Assembly (NCBI GenBank): GCA_910588005.1
Contig: CAJUQM010000043.1
Coordinates: forward strand, 1 to 20,003
Source: an uncultured Oscillibacter sp.
GTDB lineage: Bacteria > Bacillota > Clostridia > Oscillospirales > Oscillospiraceae
Reading direction: 5' to 3'
DNA: 20,003 nt
The notes under the pieces were generated by a model. The model was not told where the DNA came from, did no database searches, and saw nothing but the letters and a program-made list of their open reading frames with translations. A program made the position numbers and the translations under genes. Positions 6,779-12,973 of this stretch are shown piece by piece (within the stretch, counting starts at the first letter, position 1; each line of letters begins with the position of its first letter).

Positions 6779-7075
6779 TTATTCACCCTTGCAGACGATC
6801 ATGGAGCGCATGACGCCCTCGGTAATGCCGAGGACACGGTCCAGCTCCTTGGGGAACTCGGGGCCGCTGGTGAACGTCATCAGCACATAATAGCCGTCGT
6901 TCTTGTAGTCGATGGGGTAGGCCAGCTTGCGGGTTCCCCACTCCTCCACCTCAACGGCGGAGCCGTGCTGCTCAGCCAGGGCCTTGAACTTCGCCACCAT
7001 CGCGGCGATCTTCTCCTCCCCCTGTGCAGGGTCGACGATATACACGACCTCGTAATTGGCAGTAACCTTTGCCAT
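6779..7075 (-). CDS. rpsF: 30S ribosomal protein S6
   Basis: A 98-aa S6 protein that pairs with S18 on the 30S platform. Recognisable segments are NYEVVYIVDPAQGEEKI (residues 6-22), EWGTRKLAYPIDYKNDGYYVLMTF (about 45-68) and the C-terminal VLGITEGVMRSMIV. I chose the ATG at 7075, with AAAGGAGGTG nine bases upstream. A longer open frame runs to 7138 but covers the hairpin leader and adds nothing family-like. It is the first gene of the rpsF-ssb-rpsR operon behind a consensus promoter. In many bacteria the S6:S18 complex represses this operon through its leader. Confidence 0.97.
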   Translation of the reverse strand: MAKVTANYEVVYIVDPAQGEEKIAAMVAKFKALAEQHGSAVEVEEWGTRKLAYPIDYKNDGYYVLMTFTSGPEFPKELDRVLGITEGVMRSMIVCKGE

Positions 7076-7100
7076 GTTTGCACCTCCTTTTGGACAAATG

Positions 7101-7122
7101 GCCCCCGCTCTATGGCGGGAGC
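7101..7122 (-). promoter_or_regulatory. Leader hairpin upstream of rpsF (possible S6:S18 control site)
   Basis: On the minus strand, GCTCCCGC and GCGGGGGC form an 8-bp stem (one T-G pair) with loop CATAGA, ending about 25 bases before the rpsF start. Many bacteria carry an S6:S18-binding structure here. I cannot confirm the diagnostic bulge of that motif, so the assignment is tentative. Confidence 0.4.
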
Positions 7123-7153
7123 AAGGATATGCCTGCATGATGCAAGCCCTATC

Positions 7154-7181
7154 ATTATACAGGAACAGGGAGGAATGTCAA
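7154..7181 (-). promoter_or_regulatory. Consensus sigma-A promoter of the rpsF operon
   Basis: On the minus strand the -35 box is a perfect TTGACA (7181-7176) and the -10 box a perfect TATAAT (7159-7154), separated by 16 bp. It faces rpsF and gives a leader of about 70 bases. Confidence 0.93.
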
Positions 7182-7222
7182 GAAAAACATTTGTTATTAC
7201 CATTATTTCGTGATTTCTAAAT

Positions 7223-7251
7223 TTGAAATCCGCAGGCGTCCATGGTAAAAT
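7223..7251 (+). promoter_or_regulatory. Sigma-A promoter of the degenerate-GGDEF gene
   Basis: TTGAAA (7223-7228), 17 bp, TAAAAT (7246-7251) with an upstream TGG (extended -10). Transcription would start about 25 bases before the ATG at 7285. It is divergent from the rpsF promoter. Confidence 0.8.
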
Positions 7252-7284
7252 CAACATAGTCAAAGATCGGGGGAGTGTTTTCGT

Positions 7285-8019
7285 ATGGACTGGATTCTGG
7301 CCTATTTTGAGAGGAACAAAGAGTGGCTCTTCAGTGGAATCGGACTGGCGGCAGTCACCGGGGCCATCGCCTCGGTCCGCTTTATGAAGCGCAAGCTTTT
7401 CGGCGGTTCTTCTGAAAATAAACCGGACCGGCCGGCAGGCCATGCGGAGGTCCCGCAATCCTCCCTCTGCCAAACGGCTCCCCAGGCGGCCGCCGGGAAA
7501 CCCGGGCCGGAATCCTGGAAGAGCTGCGAGTTCAAAACCCACGACCTCGTGCTGGAAAAGATCCGGCAGGAACTCAAAGCCGGCCAGGTCCTGGTGTGGC
7601 TGGATATCGACAAGCTCACTCAAATTGACCAGATTTTCGGTGAAGAGTGCGGAGATGCCGTCATACAAAGAACCCAGAGGACCATCTTCTCGGTGGCGGA
7701 CAGGCTGGACGTCCCCGTAAGTATATTCCACGCCGGGCACCGGGATGAATTCTATATCGTCGGCCCTTGCGAGATTTTGAACGAGGCCGTGGCCGAAACG
7801 GTCATTACCGCCATCCGGCGATCCGACTGGTCACGCATCGCCCCCCAGCTCTATGTCACATGCAGCGCCGGGATCGCCTCTCATAGAGACGATCCGACCG
7901 ACACGCTTCAACGGGCCAGATTCAGCCTGAACTGCGCGAAAAATCAGGGCGGAGACACCGTCGGCCCTGAGGTCCTGACCCTCAATCCCCTTGAGACCGT
8001 CTGCCTCTACTCTTCCTGA
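7285..8019 (+). CDS. Membrane-anchored protein with a degenerate GGDEF domain
   Basis: A 244-aa protein with one transmembrane helix near residues 13-34, a Pro/Ala-rich linker to about 80 and a C-terminal domain (about 88-225) patterned like a GGDEF diguanylate cyclase. Matching elements are LVWLDIDKLTQIDQIFGEECGD (the DIDxFKxIND strand with metal-binding Asp107/Asp109), HAGHRDEFYIVG at the signature position (149-160), YVTCSAGIAS (the VTVSIGIA strand) and QRARFSLNCAKNQGGDTV (the AD-ALY-AK-GRN helix). The signature reads HRDEF instead of GGDEF. The glycines that hold GTP are missing, so cyclase activity is unlikely and a binding or regulatory role is possible. It has its own promoter and a modest ribosome site (GGGGGAG). 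No EAL or PilZ gene is nearby. Confidence 0.7.
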   Translation: MDWILAYFERNKEWLFSGIGLAAVTGAIASVRFMKRKLFGGSSENKPDRPAGHAEVPQSSLCQTAPQAAAGKPGPESWKSCEFKTHDLVLEKIRQELKAGQVLVWLDIDKLTQIDQIFGEECGDAVIQRTQRTIFSVADRLDVPVSIFHAGHRDEFYIVGPCEILNEAVAETVITAIRRSDWSRIAPQLYVTCSAGIASHRDDPTDTLQRARFSLNCAKNQGGDTVGPEVLTLNPLETVCLYSS

Positions 8020-8076
8020 GAGAAAAGGGTCCATCCCTGCTGGATCTCAGGCGGCGCCTCTGGCGGCCCCTGCAAA

Positions 8077-8120
8077 AATGAATCCGGCGCCGTCCTCTGA
8101 AAGGCGGCGCCGGATTCATT
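8077..8120 (-). terminator. Long inverted repeat, minus-strand terminator (possibly bidirectional)
   Basis: A perfect 16-bp stem (8077-8092 with 8105-8120) encloses a 12-base loop. On the minus strand it is followed by TTTTTGCA, making a strong terminator for leftward transcription that escapes the 27-codon gene's own terminator. On the plus strand it follows the degenerate-GGDEF gene by about 60 bases but has no T run. Confidence 0.7.
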
Positions 8121-8148
8121 CTGAAACAATTGTCCGTTTGCTTGAGAA

Positions 8149-8173
8149 AGCCGCGGGCCTTCGGCCCACGGCT
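8149..8173. repeat. GC-rich hairpin in the 8020-8650 intergenic region
   Basis: AGCCGCGGGCC and GGCCCACGGCT pair over eleven positions with one C-A mismatch around a TTC loop. No gene covers it and no T run follows on either strand. Confidence 0.4.
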
Positions 8174-8255
8174 GGATTGGCGCGTTTTAAAATGCGATCG
8201 AAGGCGATCTATCGTAAACGGGCTTTCGCCCAGACTTCCATAAGATCCGCAAATA

Positions 8256-8286
8256 AAAACAAAAACCCACGCCCTTTCCGGCGTGG
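8256..8286 (-). terminator. Intrinsic terminator of the 27-codon gene
   Basis: On the minus strand CCACGCC and GGCGTGG (8267-8286) form a 7-bp stem with loop GGAAAG, followed by GTTTTTGTTTTT. It begins 14 bases after the stop codon of the small gene. Confidence 0.9.
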
Positions 8287-8300
8287 TGTTCACGGTTTCC

Positions 8301-8384
8301 TCACCGCTCACTTTCGGACCAGGTCTCGCCCACGAAAATCAGGTCATCCACGTCGCCATATACCGGATATTTGATCTCTTTCAT
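8301..8384 (-). CDS. Small 27-aa acidic protein, unknown
   Basis: Twenty-seven codons from ATG (8384) to TGA (8301) encode a peptide starting MKEIKYPVYGDVDDLI and ending FVGETWSESER. It is acidic (eight Asp/Glu against three Lys/Arg) with several aromatic residues, no transmembrane segment, no signal peptide and no cysteine. I do not recognise it. The case for a real gene is the complete set of signals around it: a promoter with perfect TATAAT (8422-8450), AAAGGAGAG seven to eight bases before the ATG, and an intrinsic terminator 14 bases after the stop. It is transcribed alone. It could be a regulatory or binding peptide, or the start of a dual-function RNA; the sequence does not decide. Confidence 0.65.
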   Translation of the reverse strand: MKEIKYPVYGDVDDLIFVGETWSESER

Positions 8385-8421
8385 AGCAAATCTCTCCTTT
8401 CTGAAATTTGAGGTTGTGTAT

Positions 8422-8450
8422 ATTATACCAGGGGGTTTTCAAAATTGCAA
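8422..8450 (-). promoter_or_regulatory. Promoter of the 27-codon gene
   Basis: On the minus strand TTGCAA (8450-8445), 17 bp, a perfect TATAAT (8427-8422) preceded by TGG (extended -10). The start point would lie about 30 bases before the ATG. TTGCAA is its own reverse complement. Confidence 0.8.
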
Positions 8451-8460
8451 CCACAATTTA

Positions 8461-8543
8461 TGGTAGAATTGCCAAAGGCCAACCTTTTATCTTGTGAGAT
8501 GTTGAAATTACCCCGGCAAATGCGCCCGGTGGGCGCAATTTTT
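8461..8543 (+). ncRNA. Candidate short transcript ending in a terminator
   Basis: An extended -10 (TGGTAGAAT at 8461-8469, without a good -35) is followed 52 bases later by a strong terminator-type hairpin: TGCGCCC (8521-8527), loop GGT, GGGCGCA (8531-8537), then A and five T. A transcript of roughly 70 bases would contain no convincing gene, so it could be a small RNA divergent from the 27-codon gene. Only the terminator is well supported; the promoter is weak. Confidence 0.35.
8521..8543 (+). terminator. Intrinsic terminator upstream of the metallophosphoesterase gene
   Basis: A perfect 7-bp stem with a 3-base loop and a T5 run on the plus strand. No plus-strand protein gene ends before it within 500 bases, so it terminates either an unannotated RNA or readthrough. 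Confidence 0.8.
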
Positions 8544-8600
8544 CCAGAGACCCTGTCGTTTCTTTGTATATTTTTTCTCTCGCAATCAACCGGCCTGTTG

Positions 8601-8609
8601 TGCTATAAT
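8601..8609 (+). promoter_or_regulatory. Extended -10 promoter of the metallophosphoesterase gene
   Basis: TGCTATAAT gives a perfect TATAAT with the TG extension; no clear -35 lies 16-18 bp upstream. It is about 43 bases before the start codon. Confidence 0.65.
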
Positions 8610-8651
8610 CCATAATGATGTATCATCCGCTTAAAGGAGGCGCCCGCGGCT

Positions 8652-9512
8652 ATGGCAGACCACCCTCATAAACGCCGCCTGCTGCGGACGCTGCCGGCTT
8701 TGGCAGTCCTGGCCGCTTTGACGGTGCTGTTTGTCCGCTGGAATAACACGGCGCTGGAAACCGCCTGCTTCGCGCCGCGCCTGGCCGGCCTGCCCGACGG
8801 CTTTGACGGCTGCCGCCTGGCAGTGCTCAGCGATCTCCACGGCGCGGAATTCGGAGAGGGAAACGCGGACCTCTTCGCCGCCGTGGCGGCGGTCTCCCCC
8901 GACTATATCTTCTATCTGGGTGACCTGGAGGACCTGTACCGGGGTCCCCGTGAGGGATACGCGGAGATGCTGGCGGAGGGACTCTCCTCTATCGCGCCGC
9001 TCTACTATGTCACCGGAAATCATGAGTGGGCCATCGGCGGCGTTCCGGAGCTGAAAGAGCGGCTGGAGGCCCACGGAGCGCATGTGCTGTCCAACGAATT
9101 TACCCCTTTGGAGCGGAACGGGGACACCGTGGTTCTGGCGGGGATCGACGATCCCAACGGCTACGCCGACCAAAAGACGCCGGAGCAGGTGGCCGCGGAG
9201 GTATCCGCCGCATACGGCGATCCTTTTTGGCTGCTGCTGGCCCACCGGAACAACGGCTTTGCGGAGCGGTACAGCCTTCTGGGGGCCGGTCTGGTGCTCT
9301 CGGGCCACGGCCACGGCGGGATCATCCGGCTGCCCTTTACCGATGGGCTTCTCTCCACAGACCGGACGTTTTTCCCCTCCTATACGGCGGGATTTTATGA
9401 GAAAAACGGCTCGGCGCTGTTCGTCACCCGGGGATTGGGAAACTCCGGTCCCACCTTCCGGCTGTTCAACCGGCCGGAAATCGCTGTTGTAACCCTCCGG
9501 AAATCATCTTAA
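8652..9512 (+). CDS. Membrane-anchored metallophosphoesterase (YkuE/YaeI-like)
   Basis: A 286-aa calcineurin-like phosphoesterase with an N-terminal membrane helix (about residues 10-29), so the catalytic domain probably faces outward. The dinuclear metal motifs appear in order: SDLHG (Asp61, His63), GDLED (Asp91), GNHEW (Asn123, His124), LAHRN (His198) and SGHGHGG (His219, His221). Membrane-anchored relatives have been linked to phosphodiester or lipid substrates such as UDP-diacylglucosamine-type molecules, but the substrate here cannot be read. AAAGGAGG at 8634-8641 lies ten bases before the ATG. The last nine bases overlap the 3' end of a small gene on the opposite strand. Confidence 0.9.
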   Translation: MADHPHKRRLLRTLPALAVLAALTVLFVRWNNTALETACFAPRLAGLPDGFDGCRLAVLSDLHGAEFGEGNADLFAAVAAVSPDYIFYLGDLEDLYRGPREGYAEMLAEGLSSIAPLYYVTGNHEWAIGGVPELKERLEAHGAHVLSNEFTPLERNGDTVVLAGIDDPNGYADQKTPEQVAAEVSAAYGDPFWLLLAHRNNGFAERYSLLGAGLVLSGHGHGGIIRLPFTDGLLSTDRTFFPSYTAGFYEKNGSALFVTRGLGNSGPTFRLFNRPEIAVVTLRKSS

Positions 9513-9710
9513 AAAATTCTGGATGGCCAGGGGTTCCCAGGCCCGGCAGGCGTTGGAGAGGTTTATGCCCAGGCAGAGACCCTGGTAGAACGAGTACAGC
9601 CCCTGGGCAAGCACGGGGTTCTTCCCGATGTATTCGGCCCAGTCCTCCGGGGCCGGGATGGTGACCCAGTCGTAATAGAGCTGCTCCACAACTTCTGGAA
9701 TGTCGTTCAT
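9504..9710 (-). CDS. Unknown 68-aa protein divergent from an XRE regulator
   Basis: A 68-aa protein with an acidic N-terminal part (MNDIPEVVEQLYYDW) and a central block rich in aromatic and small residues (GLYSFYQGLCLGINLSNACRAW, about residues 37-58), ending IQNFLR. I do not recognise a family. It may form two or three helices; the hydrophobic stretch is too broken to be a sure membrane segment. A promoter with perfect TTGACA faces it, but its ribosome site is poor (GTGGGG). It diverges from an XRE-type regulator across an inverted repeat, the layout of a self-controlled two-gene module (regulator plus target). The 3' end overlaps the metallophosphoesterase gene by nine bases. Confidence 0.6.
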   Translation of the reverse strand: MNDIPEVVEQLYYDWVTIPAPEDWAEYIGKNPVLAQGLYSFYQGLCLGINLSNACRAWEPLAIQNFLR

Positions 9711-9731
9711 AATGAAAACCCCACAATGTAT

Positions 9732-9767
9732 AGTTGACTGTGTGTTTATAATACTATACAGCCAACT
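9732..9767. promoter_or_regulatory. Inverted-repeat operator candidate between the XRE gene and the 68-aa gene
   Basis: AGTTGACTGT (9732-9741) and ACAGCCAACT (9758-9767) are inverted copies matching at nine of ten positions, separated by 16 bases. The -10 sequences of both directions lie between the arms. An XRE-family dimer or pair of dimers binding here would block both promoters. Confidence 0.6.
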
Positions 9768-9777
9768 TGTATGTCAA
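9748..9777 (-). promoter_or_regulatory. Promoter of the 68-aa gene
   Basis: On the minus strand a perfect TTGACA (9777-9772), 18 bp, then TATTAT (9753-9748). The opposite strand carries TATAAT at 9747-9752 for the XRE gene, so the two -10 boxes overlap almost completely. Confidence 0.65.
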
Positions 9778-9787
9778 GGGAGAACTT

Positions 9788-10015
9788 ATGGAATTTTCAA
9801 AAAAAATCCGGATGCTCCGAAAAGAGAAGAAAGTAAGCCAAACGATTGCAGGTGAGCAAGTGGGCCTATCCATGCGCGGGTATCAGGATTTGGAGCTTGG
9901 CGCAAAGCCCAAATATGATACGCTGCTGCGCATTGCTGATTTTTACGACGTCTCTGTGGACTGGCTCATGGGCCGGACCGAGGACCGGTACGCCCACCGG
10001 CGGAAGCCGGAGTAA
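9788..10015 (+). CDS. XRE-family helix-turn-helix regulator
   Basis: A 75-aa DNA-binding protein that is almost entirely a Cro/C1-type HTH_3 domain: FSKKIRMLRKEKKVSQTIAG, the recognition region LSMRGYQDLELGAKPKYDTL, then LRIADFYDVSVDWLMGRTED, the usual end of the fold. A short basic tail (RYAHRRKPE) follows. I chose the ATG at 9788, with AAGGGAG five bases upstream; an in-frame start at 9767 would lie inside the operator repeat. Lone short XRE proteins of this kind often repress their own divergent promoter. Here a matching inverted repeat and an oppositely directed 68-aa gene support that. Such pairs are common in phage-derived or mobile DNA, but no other mobile-element gene is adjacent. Confidence 0.88.
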   Translation: MEFSKKIRMLRKEKKVSQTIAGEQVGLSMRGYQDLELGAKPKYDTLLRIADFYDVSVDWLMGRTEDRYAHRRKPE

Positions 10016-10344
10016 GCGTCCGCCCCGACGGGCGGATCACCGTTCTACCGCCGGTAGACAAACCCTCTTTCCAGCACGGAGCCAACCAGGCGCGAAGCGC
10101 GGGAAGAGAAGAATGTCCCTGCATCCGCCCATCAAGTTTGCTGTGCGCCCTTCAATCGAAGTAAAACGTTTCCGCAAGAACCAAAAAGTCTTTTTCTCTT
10201 TTGGACCGCGCACGGCCCATTTTCTCTTTTTCTGCGCTCAGAAAAAGAGAAAACGGGAGGTGCATTCCCCAGCACGGGCAAAGCCCGTGCGTCGTCCCCC
10301 GGCCCGTGGCCGGAATTCCCCCGTCCCCCTGCCGGGGGACCTTC
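10016..10344 (+). other. Hairpin-rich 340-base leader of mnmG
   Basis: No supported gene lies between the XRE gene and mnmG. Successive inverted repeats fill the stretch: TCCGCCC/GGGCGGA (10019-10036), CTACC/GGTAG (10045-10057), a 15-bp A/T-rich perfect stem (10220-10234 with 10239-10253), GCACGGGC/GCCCGTGC (10272-10290), CCGGCC/GGCCGG (10299-10313) and GTCCCCC/GGGGGAC (10323-10340). The 15-bp stem extends by three more G-C pairs beyond an A-C mismatch. A copy of its left arm (CTTTTTCTCTTTTGG) lies near 10190-10204 and could compete for the right arm. None has a T run. A promoter is not obvious. Confidence 0.5.
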
Positions 10345-10355
10345 AAGGAGCCGCC

Positions 10356-12221
10356 ATGCAGGAATTCTCCGCAGGAAAATTTGATATCGCCGTCATCGGC
10401 GCAGGCCACGCCGGCATCGAGGCCGCCCTAGCCGCCGCCCGGCTGGGCCTGGAGACCGTGATCTTCACCATCAATCTGGACGCCGTGGGCAATATGCCCT
10501 GCAACCCCGCCATCGGCGGCACCGGCAAGGGACATCTGGTCCGGGAGCTGGACGCCCTGGGGGGCGAGATGGCCAGGGCCGCCGACGCCTGCTGTATCCA
10601 GTACCGGCTTTTAAACCGGGGGAAAGGACCCGCCGTGTGGTCCCTCCGCGCCCAGGCGGACCGGCGGCGCTACCAGGCGTACATGAAACGCGCCCTGGAG
10701 CGGCAGGAGCACCTCACTGTCCGCCAGGGGGAGGTGACGGAGGTCCGCGCCGAAAACGGCGCCGTCTCCGCCGTGGTCCTGGCCACCGGGGCGGTGTTTT
10801 CCGCCAGGGCGGTGATTCTGGCCACCGGGACCTATCTCTCCGGACGCACCATCGTGGGGGAGTGGGTGGAGAACTCCGGCCCCGACGGTATGCACGCCGC
10901 CGTCCGGCTGACGGAGTCCCTCCTGCGCCTGGGCCTGCCTCTGCGGCGGTTCAAAACCGGCACCCCGCCCCGGGTCAACGCCCGCACCGTGGACTTTGAC
11001 GAAATGGAACTCCAGCCGGGAGACGAGCTTCCGGTGCCCTTTTCCTACTCCACAGAGACCCCGCCGGAAAACCGGGCGGTGTGCTGGCTGACCTGGACCA
11101 CGGAGGAGACCCGGCGCATCGTCCGGGAAAATCTGGACCGGGCGCCCATGTACTCCGGCCTGATTGAGGGCGTGGGACCACGGTACTGTCCCTCTTTTGA
11201 GACAAAAATCGTCCGATTTCCGGACAAGCTCCGCCACCAGCTGTTTGTGGAACCCATGGGGCTGGACACGGAGGAGCTGTATATTCAGGGGTTTTCCTCC
11301 TCCATGCCGGAGGATGTGCAGATCCAAATGCTCCACAGTGTGCCTGGGCTGCGGCGGTCCGTGATGACCCGGCCGGCCTACGCCATTGAGTACGACTGCA
11401 TCGACCCCCTGGCCCTGGCCCCCACTCTGGAGACGAAATCCGTCTCCGGTCTCTACGGCGCGGGCCAGTTCAACGGCTCCTCCGGATACGAGGAGGCGGC
11501 AGTCCAGGGCTTTATGGCGGGGGTCAACGCCGCCCGGAAGCTCCGGGGCCAGCCGCCCTTCGTCCTGTCCCGGTCGGAGGCCTACATCGGGACCCTCATC
11601 GACGACCTGGTGACCAAGGGCACCAACGAACCCTACCGGATCATGACCTCCCGCAGTGAATACCGGCTGCTTCTCCGGCAGGACAACGCCGACCTGCGCC
11701 TGACCCGCCGGGGCTATGACGCCGGCCTGGTGCCGGCGGAACGCCTGAGGGCGGTGGAAAAGAAATATGCCCAGGTGGAGGAGGAGATCCGCCGACTGAC
11801 CCACACCGGAGTGTCCCCGTCCCGGGAGCTGTCGGCCTTCTTGGCGGAGCGGGGGACGGCGGACGCGGCGGACGGCTGCTCTCTGATCGCCCTGCTGCGG
11901 CGGCCCCAGCTGCATTACGGCGAGCTGGCCCCCTTCGACCCCGGGCGGCCGGTCCTTCCGCCCGAGGTTGCCGAACAGGTGGAGATCTCCGTCAAATACG
12001 AGGGATACATCCGGCGCCAGCAAAAGCAGGTGGAGGATTTCCGCCGGATGGAGTCCCGCAAACTGCCGGAGGGACTGGACTACGGCGCTATCCAGGGCCT
12101 GCGCCTGGAGGCGCGGGAGAAGCTGAACGCCGTGCGGCCCCTGGATCTGGGACAGGCGTCCCGGGTCTCCGGAGTCTCCCCGGCGGATCTTACGGCGCTG
12201 ATGATCTACCTGGAGCGGTAG
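10356..12221 (+). CDS. mnmG: tRNA uridine-5-carboxymethylaminomethyl modification enzyme MnmG (GidA)
   Basis: A 621-aa FAD enzyme that, with MnmE, installs carboxymethylaminomethyl groups at the wobble uridine (U34) of certain tRNAs. The FAD-binding motif VIGAGHAGIEAALAAARLG starts at residue 13. It is followed by GNMPCNPAIGGTGKGHL with the redox-active cysteine of the family, RRFKTGTPPRV, GPRYCPSFETKIVRF (the second conserved cysteine region) and GQFNGSSGYEEAAVQG near residue 370. The C-terminal helical domain (KYEGYIRRQQKQ and the LGQASRVSGVSPADL end) is complete. Length is normal. AAGGAG lies five to six bases before the ATG at 10356. mnmE and rsmG, frequent neighbours, are not adjacent; a long structured leader precedes it. 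Confidence 0.97.
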   Translation: MQEFSAGKFDIAVIGAGHAGIEAALAAARLGLETVIFTINLDAVGNMPCNPAIGGTGKGHLVRELDALGGEMARAADACCIQYRLLNRGKGPAVWSLRAQADRRRYQAYMKRALERQEHLTVRQGEVTEVRAENGAVSAVVLATGAVFSARAVILATGTYLSGRTIVGEWVENSGPDGMHAAVRLTESLLRLGLPLRRFKTGTPPRVNARTVDFDEMELQPGDELPVPFSYSTETPPENRAVCWLTWTTEETRRIVRENLDRAPMYSGLIEGVGPRYCPSFETKIVRFPDKLRHQLFVEPMGLDTEELYIQGFSSSMPEDVQIQMLHSVPGLRRSVMTRPAYAIEYDCIDPLALAPTLETKSVSGLYGAGQFNGSSGYEEAAVQGFMAGVNAARKLRGQPPFVLSRSEAYIGTLIDDLVTKGTNEPYRIMTSRSEYRLLLRQDNADLRLTRRGYDAGLVPAERLRAVEKKYAQVEEEIRRLTHTGVSPSRELSAFLAERGTADAADGCSLIALLRRPQLHYGELAPFDPGRPVLPPEVAEQVEISVKYEGYIRRQQKQVEDFRRMESRKLPEGLDYGAIQGLRLEAREKLNAVRPLDLGQASRVSGVSPADLTALMIYLER

Positions 12222-12242
12222 GAGCGGCCGTCCCGCCGCTCC
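12221..12242 (+). terminator. Possible terminator hairpin after mnmG
   Basis: GGAGCGGC (12221-12228) and GCCGCTCC (12235-12242) form an 8-bp perfect stem with a 6-base loop right at the mnmG stop. No T run follows. Confidence 0.35.
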
Positions 12243-12310
12243 CCGCGGAAATTGTGTTTGGTGATTTTCAAATCTGTCTACAATTTTATTGAGAAAGGAA
12301 GCGCAGCCTT

Positions 12311-12973
12311 ATGCTCATCGACATGACCCACACCATCACCCCGGACATTCCCGTCTACCCCGGCGATGCGGTCCCCGTCTTCTCCAAGGCCGCCACCATC
12401 ACAAAGGACGGCTGCCGCACCACCGGCCTCGCCCTCTGCTCCCACACCGGCACCCATATGGACGCCCCCGCCCACCTGCTGCGGGACGGGCGGACCCTGG
12501 ACCAGATGCCCATGTCCCAGTTCTCCGGCCGGGCCACGGCGCTGGACGTATCCGAAGCGGGACCCGTGATCACCGCGGAATACCTCCGCTCCCAGCATGA
12601 TGCCATCTACTGCGCGGATTACATCCTCTTTTCCACCGGCTGGGAGTCCCGCTGGGGGACCGGCGCCTATCTGGAAGACACGTTTCCCGTCCTTGACGAG
12701 GAAGCCGCCCACTATCTGGTCTCCTGCGGATTAAAGGGCGTGGGGACCGACGCCCTCAGCGTGGACCGGCTGAGCGGCCCGCCCACGGCCCACATCATCC
12801 TGATGAAGGCTGACGCGGTAATTCTGGAAAACCTGTGCCTGGAAAAGGTCCGGGGGCGGAAGGACTTTCTGTTTTTCGCCCTGCCCATGAAATTCCAGGA
12901 TGCCGACGCCGCTCCCATCCGCGCCTTTGCCGAGCTGCGGGAGAAATTTGAGGGGGAGAGAAGAAAAAGGTGA
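12311..12973 (+). CDS. Cyclase-family (kynurenine formamidase-like) metal-dependent hydrolase
   Basis: A 220-aa protein of the cyclase family (Pfam Cyclase, related to KynB arylformamidase and isatin hydrolase), which binds divalent metal and cleaves amide or related bonds. The metal motif HTGTHMDAPAH at residues 45-55 matches H-x-G-T-H-x-D-x-P-x-H. Other family features are the start LIDMTHTITPDIPVYPGD, LFSTGWESRW near 105-114 and the C-terminal AVILENLCLEKV segment. The reaction is unknown because members act on diverse substrates. The ribosome site is AAAGGAAG about ten bases upstream, and a weak -10 (TACAAT at 12279-12284) lies 27 bases before the ATG. Its stop overlaps the MurT-like gene start (GTGA), so the two are translationally coupled. 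This link is unusual for MurT genes. Confidence 0.88.
   Translation: MLIDMTHTITPDIPVYPGDAVPVFSKAATITKDGCRTTGLALCSHTGTHMDAPAHLLRDGRTLDQMPMSQFSGRATALDVSEAGPVITAEYLRSQHDAIYCADYILFSTGWESRWGTGAYLEDTFPVLDEEAAHYLVSCGLKGVGTDALSVDRLSGPPTAHIILMKADAVILENLCLEKVRGRKDFLFFALPMKFQDADAAPIRAFAELREKFEGERRKR

Noticed and set aside
10016..10340. The hairpin series before mnmG as a CRISPR array
   Set aside because: The stems differ in sequence and spacing and there is no recurring repeat unit.
10611..12023. 470-codon open frame on the minus strand of mnmG
   Set aside because: It is antisense to the conserved mnmG gene, rich in Gly/Gln/His/Arg, and has no family resemblance.
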